The notes beneath the pieces are model-generated. The model worked only from the letters and a program-made list of their open reading frames with translations. It did not search any database and was not told the origin of the DNA. From Lethocerus indicus (lineage: Eukaryota; Arthropoda; Insecta; Hemiptera; Belostomatidae), in contig JACDQD010000007.1 in NCBI GenBank assembly GCA_019843655.1, positions 25,190,365 to 25,254,364 on the forward strand: 64,000 nt of DNA. Direction: 5' to 3'. Position numbers and translations under genes: made by a program. Shown here piece after piece: positions 59,040 to 64,000 of this stretch; position 1 is the stretch's first letter; each line of letters starts with the position of its first letter.

Positions 59040-61352
59040 TCACCATTAACATAGTAACAATGTTTAATTTATTAATATAATAAATTGTATTTTTATTTTC
59101 ATCTATTATTTAGTGCTCTTTAGCAACTACTGAAAAGCTCCTAAACCAATCTGCAAAGAAATTATATTTTTGTGGCAGTTAATCAGTAATAAAATTAACA
59201 GTAAGAAAAACAACACCTTTCAATTACAATATGTGCAGTAATGAATTTTCTTTTCAGTTTCTTTGACCAAAACTACTAAGAAAGGACTGCAGGCGAAACA
59301 ACAGCTTGTTACTGAAATCAGAAAATGCGTCGATAAATATGAAAACATATTTGTATTTTCAGTTAACAATATGAGGAACAGCCAGCTTAAAGATCTGCGA
59401 GGGGAGTGGAAAGATAGCAGGTGTGATATTTCATTAAACTGAATTTTCATTTATTCTTACTCATTATCTATATATTTTATATCTCTCCCTCAGAAATATT
59501 TTGTAATTATTGTTTTTTATTGCTCTAATAGTTCAATATGTTAAAATTCAAAAATAACACAATAAAATGGAAAAATTACTTTTTTCTAAAAAATATTTAT
59601 TGATTGGGATAGTTTTGCTTTGAAGAGGGGACACTATTGATCCAAGTGCTCAAATATTACTATTGTCCTTACTCCAAACTGATGAGAATAATTTAATATT
59701 TATAAAATAGTTATATATTTTAAAACATTGATTTCTCATTCAGCTTTCAATTTTTCTTCTGTAGGAGATGAAAATAATTGTAATTTAGTAAAATGTGTCA
59801 ACAATTCTGTCATATTTGGAAAACAATATCTCAAGAATGAAAATTTTACTTTCAGGTTCACAATAAAATGAATTCAATAAATTAATATTATTAGAAATTG
59901 AGATTTGATCTTAATAACAACTAATAAATGATTTTCATTTTATATTGATTTAATCTTTCATTTTAAATTTATCTGACGTAAAAATTACATTTTGGTTACT
60001 TAATTTTTTAATTTCAGTGCAATTAGGCTACTGTGGCCTATTTTGCACTTATAATTTCAGATTTAAATACATACTGCAAACATTTCTGCTTGCTATATGC
60101 TCACTTTTCTGCTAAAATAAAACATGTAAATTGATTTCCGTTATGTTAAGATATTTTATTTAACTCACAAATTTAAAATACATTGTCAATATTTATTTTA
60201 TACAACCGTTATTATTGGCTTTTTGATAAAGTAATGGAATAAATAAAAGTAAGTTCATCTTATACTGATTTTCATTGTATTTAGAGGTAACCAGGTTTTT
60301 TCTTCTTTATTTGTTATCTGACTTTATTTGTTAACTGACTTATGATTAAATAGACTGGGAAATTCACACTCAACCTGGTTAGAGGAAAAAATATTACATA
60401 CATTTTAACCCTTGCAGTTATATTGTTAATGCCTCAACATGCACTATATTTGTTGGGAATTAATTTATTCATCGTGTAACACATTTTGTGCAGGTTTTTC
60501 TTCGGGAAAAATAAGGTCATGACACTTGGACTCGGACGAAAGAAAGAAGATGAAATTGAAGAAAATGTACACAATTTATCATCTCAAATCAAAGGACAGT
60601 GTGGACTTTTATTGACAAATAAATCAAAAAAGAAAGTGATTAAGTGAGTCTATTATCATAATTATGATATTCGTATTATCATATTGTGTCCAATTGAATT
60701 CTGTTTAATCATGCAGAAAATATTCAGTCATTTTCATTTTAACTTTTGATGTTTACAATCGTACTTATTTACATTGTTTCTCAGTTATTTTTTAAAATGT
60801 ACGACAGAATAGCTGCTGGAACATATTCTTGCCGAAAAGATGAGCTCATATATGGATTTTAATCAATAATAAGATATAAGGGAACACTGTAGGAATATTA
60901 TTAACAGAATTAACAAACTGCATGAAGTAATACCAAAATTTAACCAATTCCTTTTATTAAGCAAAATAATACTTTTCAATGAACATATCATAAAATAATT
61001 ATTAATAATAGTTAAAGCATAATTAAAAAATTGAATTGAATACAGAGCTTAACTCAATGTTTGTATTTTAAATGTATTTTGCGCATTTTAACTTTAATTG
61101 TCTTGGTATCAATTTTTTTGCAGTTTTTTTGAAAATTATTCTGGAGAAGACTTTGCGAGGACAGGTTTTGTGGCGACAGAAACTGTTAACTTGCCGGCCG
61201 GGCCCCTACCAGATTTTCCACATTCAATTGAACCACAGCTTAGGCAGCTCGGACTTCCTACGACGCTTCAGAAGGGCGTTGTCACACTAGTATCGGACTA
61301 TACAGTCTGTAAGAAAGGGAAGCCTTTGACTTCAGAGCAGGCCAGGATTTTG
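58536..61352 (+). CDS. MRTO4: MRTO4/Mrt4 ribosome assembly factor (first 190 codons, 3' truncated)
   Basis: Nucleolar paralogue of ribosomal stalk protein P0 (L10P family). It binds the pre-60S particle at the P0 site and is later exchanged for P0. Plus-strand exons: 58536-58563, 59258-59420, 60494-60643, 61124-61352 (570 nt, phase 0 at the last GTGAGT). The start [15 protein letters not shown] matches the family exactly. Further hallmarks: [66 protein letters not shown] and LTSEQARIL. About 50 C-terminal residues of the family (KLFGYEMAEF and the acidic tail) are missing, and I found no exon for them up to 64000, so the last exon must lie to the right. The gene runs away from 14-3-3zeta and may share its promoter region. 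Confidence 0.95.
59002..59036. repeat. (TA)n microsatellite in MRTO4 intron 1
   Basis: Uninterrupted TA dinucleotide run of about 35 bases between MRTO4 coding exons 1 and 2. Confidence 0.95.
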
Positions 61353-64000
61353 GTGAGTTTTAGCATGCCAGAAACCGATATAGAAATGTGCACAACTATG
61401 CCTTGCCCTAAACTGTGATTATTATATTTGATGTAGCAATTCTGCAATAGTAATCTGGTATACAATCGAGGAAACTATTTGCACGTTTATTATTATTTAT
61501 TACTCTGGTAAACATTGGTCTCAACTTGCTCATTTGGTGCTGACCTAGAAATTGGCTTAGTGCAATCATCATTTTCTTTGCATGTGCAAAGAAGTATACA
61601 ATATATTTAAATTTTAAACATATTAACATTTAATCAGTTTAGGAGTTGCAGTAATGGAGCAATCTTGAACATTGTTCCACAGAAGTAAAGGATGACATGT
61701 TGGCTAAATATGGGCACTTATTAGGCTGAGAATTAAAAAAACTCTAAATATGTTACCTTAATTATTTTACCTGATTATGATACCTAACTCTAAATTATTT
61801 GGCCGTACCTTAGTTCTAAAAAAGGTGTCTGGTACATTGATCAAATTAGTTATGAAATTGGAAACACAAGAATAAAGAAATTAAATTTGAGGAAGATAAA
61901 ATAGGATTCAAAGCTAACCCATTGTTTCCCATAACTACAGGAACCTAGCTTTGACTAAATGCGGCAGCTACTTTTAGACCAAAAATTCCCCCCCAAAAAA
62001 ATAACATCTGATCTGTTTATGGATCTCGGTGTTGAAAAAGTTATTTTAATGTTGGCATACTATTTTTAATCTGCACATTCTGTAATGCTTTTTAATATTC
62101 CTTACTAAATATTATATCTTCTGAAGTTCTTGCTGAAGTATTAAATGATAAATTCTCCCATGAAATAATCCTATGAAATAATTTAAACAAACAACTCAAT
62201 TAAATATTTATTGTTTAGCCATATTGAAGTACCATGTAATGTTCTTAATTCATGCCGTTTATTATAGTTTTTAGGTTATTATAGACTTAAAGTGATTATA
62301 GGTAATAAATATATTCAATTAGGTGGAATGAGCAAAGTCTTGTTTTATTAGCTGTTTGCTGAATTTAATAATTCTTAACACGTAAGCCAACATGCCACAG
62401 GAAGTTGATGCAACAGTTTAAGAATGGCAGAGAAATATTTTAGTTGAAAATATAAAGGCAGACAGTAGTAAATTATCAGGTTGATGGTTGATAAATATTA
62501 AGCAAATTATTCTTAGTTTTATTTAGTAATCTGCAAGTAATAAATATGATTGTGTATTTAAGAGGTACTGTAACATTAGGAATAATAAGACTCTGTAATT
62601 AGACTCTTGAACAAGATTATTTCTAAGAATTTTGAAATCTTTTTTCTCTGATAAGTAAGGTACTATGTACACTGTACATATTAAACTTGATATAAAGTTA
62701 AGCCTAAAGCTATAGGTTAGACACCTTGGATACACAATCAGAATATTGCTAAAGAACTAGCATCACAAGTTTGTTTGACACAATTTCTACCTCCTAAACT
62801 ACTGAAGGGTATATTTGATATACATTTTAGTTTACTTTCAGTATCAGAATTGTATTATTGTAATTTTAGTTACCAGTGAACAATACCTTCAATGAACATA
62901 AATTTGAACCTATTCAATTGAAGAGTCTCAGACATTATCAGTTTAATAAGATGGTATGAGTGTCATATCAAGAATAATGTGTCCAGTTTTCCTTTTATAA
63001 ATAGCCTTCAGGTACAGTTAATATATTTGTTATGAAATTCAATTAATTCTTTATATGTGTCCCAGTAGTGGCTCATTTTTGCATTATTTAGTAGCGAAGT
63101 CATATATTTTAACACGATGGAAACAAAATAATGTGGGAAACTACTGCTAACATTAAATGTAACCGGTATTTGATAAATTCAACAATTTTATGGAGGAAAA
63201 TATCCTAACAAGTTGAACTTTCAATTTAGCTAAAGCGAATCAGTTTTCAATCGGTATTCTATTGCAGTAAACAAAGTTTAGGCTATCAGTCTGCTTTCAT
63301 GAATTAATGATCACCTATTAATATCAACCAATGATTCTAAACTACACGTTGTTTACCATGAAATTCCAACTGGGGTTCCAGGACCGTAAAGTATTTTGTG
63401 CAATAGTTCCCGAAATATATTGATCGAATAATTCGTACATTGGCTGAAAAGTATTTCTGAAATGAATGCCATTGAGCTATGTGAGTTCATGTTTTAATCA
63501 ATTCAACTTTTCAATGGAAGGAAGCTTCTATCACTTCTGTACAAATTCTTACCAATACTTTATGATTAAAGTGAGTTAATTTTTTGCGTGGTGTTTCGGC
63601 CGTTTTTTTGTATCTATTTGCTATTTTCTTCTGCCGTCGTCATGGCGTAGCGTGCTTTCCTAGAGCAAGTTGCTGCACATTTTCGCAGTATTTTATTTGC
63701 GCCCGAAATAACTATTTGCTGTTTTGTACTTCCCCTTTATTCGCCTTTATTTTGAGGAACTTTCCGTACGTTTTTAATTTTTGGGCGGCCGTAGACCAAA
63801 ATGTTCGCCCGCACTAAGAGAGTTCTAAATAAGACCTCGCAGTGGCCTTATCGACGGGCCTTATAAACAGACATTTAAATATCGTGGGAAAAATTCCTCC
63901 GGAATTTGTACATTTACAAGCGAAAAGTCGAATTACGCAGTGCGTCTATCACAATATGACCTATAATGGTTATAGAAACATTCGGCTTCGAGCAGCCGAA
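61353..64000. other. MRTO4 last intron (partial) and right edge
   Basis: AT-rich intronic sequence after the exon 4 GTGAGT donor. AG acceptors followed by a phase-0 frame were inspected (for example at about 62840 and 63010) and none encodes the expected KLFGYEM segment. The final 400 bases become GC-richer, which may mark the edge of another island; nothing was recognised there. Confidence 0.5.

Noticed and set aside
61353..64000. The last MRTO4 exon
   Set aside because: Acceptor-like AG sites were tried in phase 0; none gives the KLFGYEM continuation. It is taken to lie beyond the window.

Overview
The window is a piece of an animal nuclear genome, most probably an insect or another arthropod. 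The genes are interrupted by GT-AG introns that are long and very AT-rich. They carry many (TA)n microsatellites, and separate GC/CpG-rich islands lie around gene starts. Four conserved protein-coding genes could be rebuilt exon by exon, and reading frame is kept across every junction. No bacterial genes, tRNAs, rRNAs, CRISPR arrays or intact transposons were seen.

Layout from left to right: (1) TRAM, the ER translocating-chain-associated membrane protein, minus strand, 6 exons, 7020 down to 645, 365 aa. (2) Pfk, ATP-dependent 6-phosphofructokinase, minus strand, 16 coding exons, 28146 down to 9429, 778 aa, including an 8-kb intron that holds diverged duplicated repeats. (3) About 10 kb of intergenic or 5'-leader DNA (28147-38198), with a GC-rich putative Pfk promoter near 28.5-29.15 kb and a microsatellite-rich stretch at 35-37.7 kb just downstream of the next gene. 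(4) 14-3-3zeta, minus strand, 53714 down to 38199, 247 aa, with two alternative copies of one 164-nt coding exon. (5) A GC-rich region at 54.9-57.95 kb, read as the 14-3-3zeta promoter/5' region. It is head-to-head with (6) MRTO4/Mrt4, a pre-60S ribosome assembly factor, plus strand, from 58536; its first four coding exons are present and its last exon lies beyond the window.

The most informative system is the 14-3-3zeta alternative exon pair. Both copies are 164 nt, enter in phase 1 and leave in phase 0, and encode the same 55-residue ligand-groove segment with seven substitutions. Their length means that including both, or neither, breaks the frame. Other points to check are a cryptic 62-nt poison-exon candidate in TRAM intron 1, a tandem GTTGGTAAG donor at Pfk exon 5, a codon-like GC-rich island in Pfk intron 6, GC islands with a (CGG)n tract inside the long 14-3-3zeta intron, and recurring ATGGCG motifs.

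The genes are housekeeping functions (ER translocation, glycolysis, phosphoprotein adaptor, ribosome assembly) and do not form one pathway. Family identities come from remembered family sequences and visible motifs, not from database searches. Exon borders were read from splice consensus and frame.
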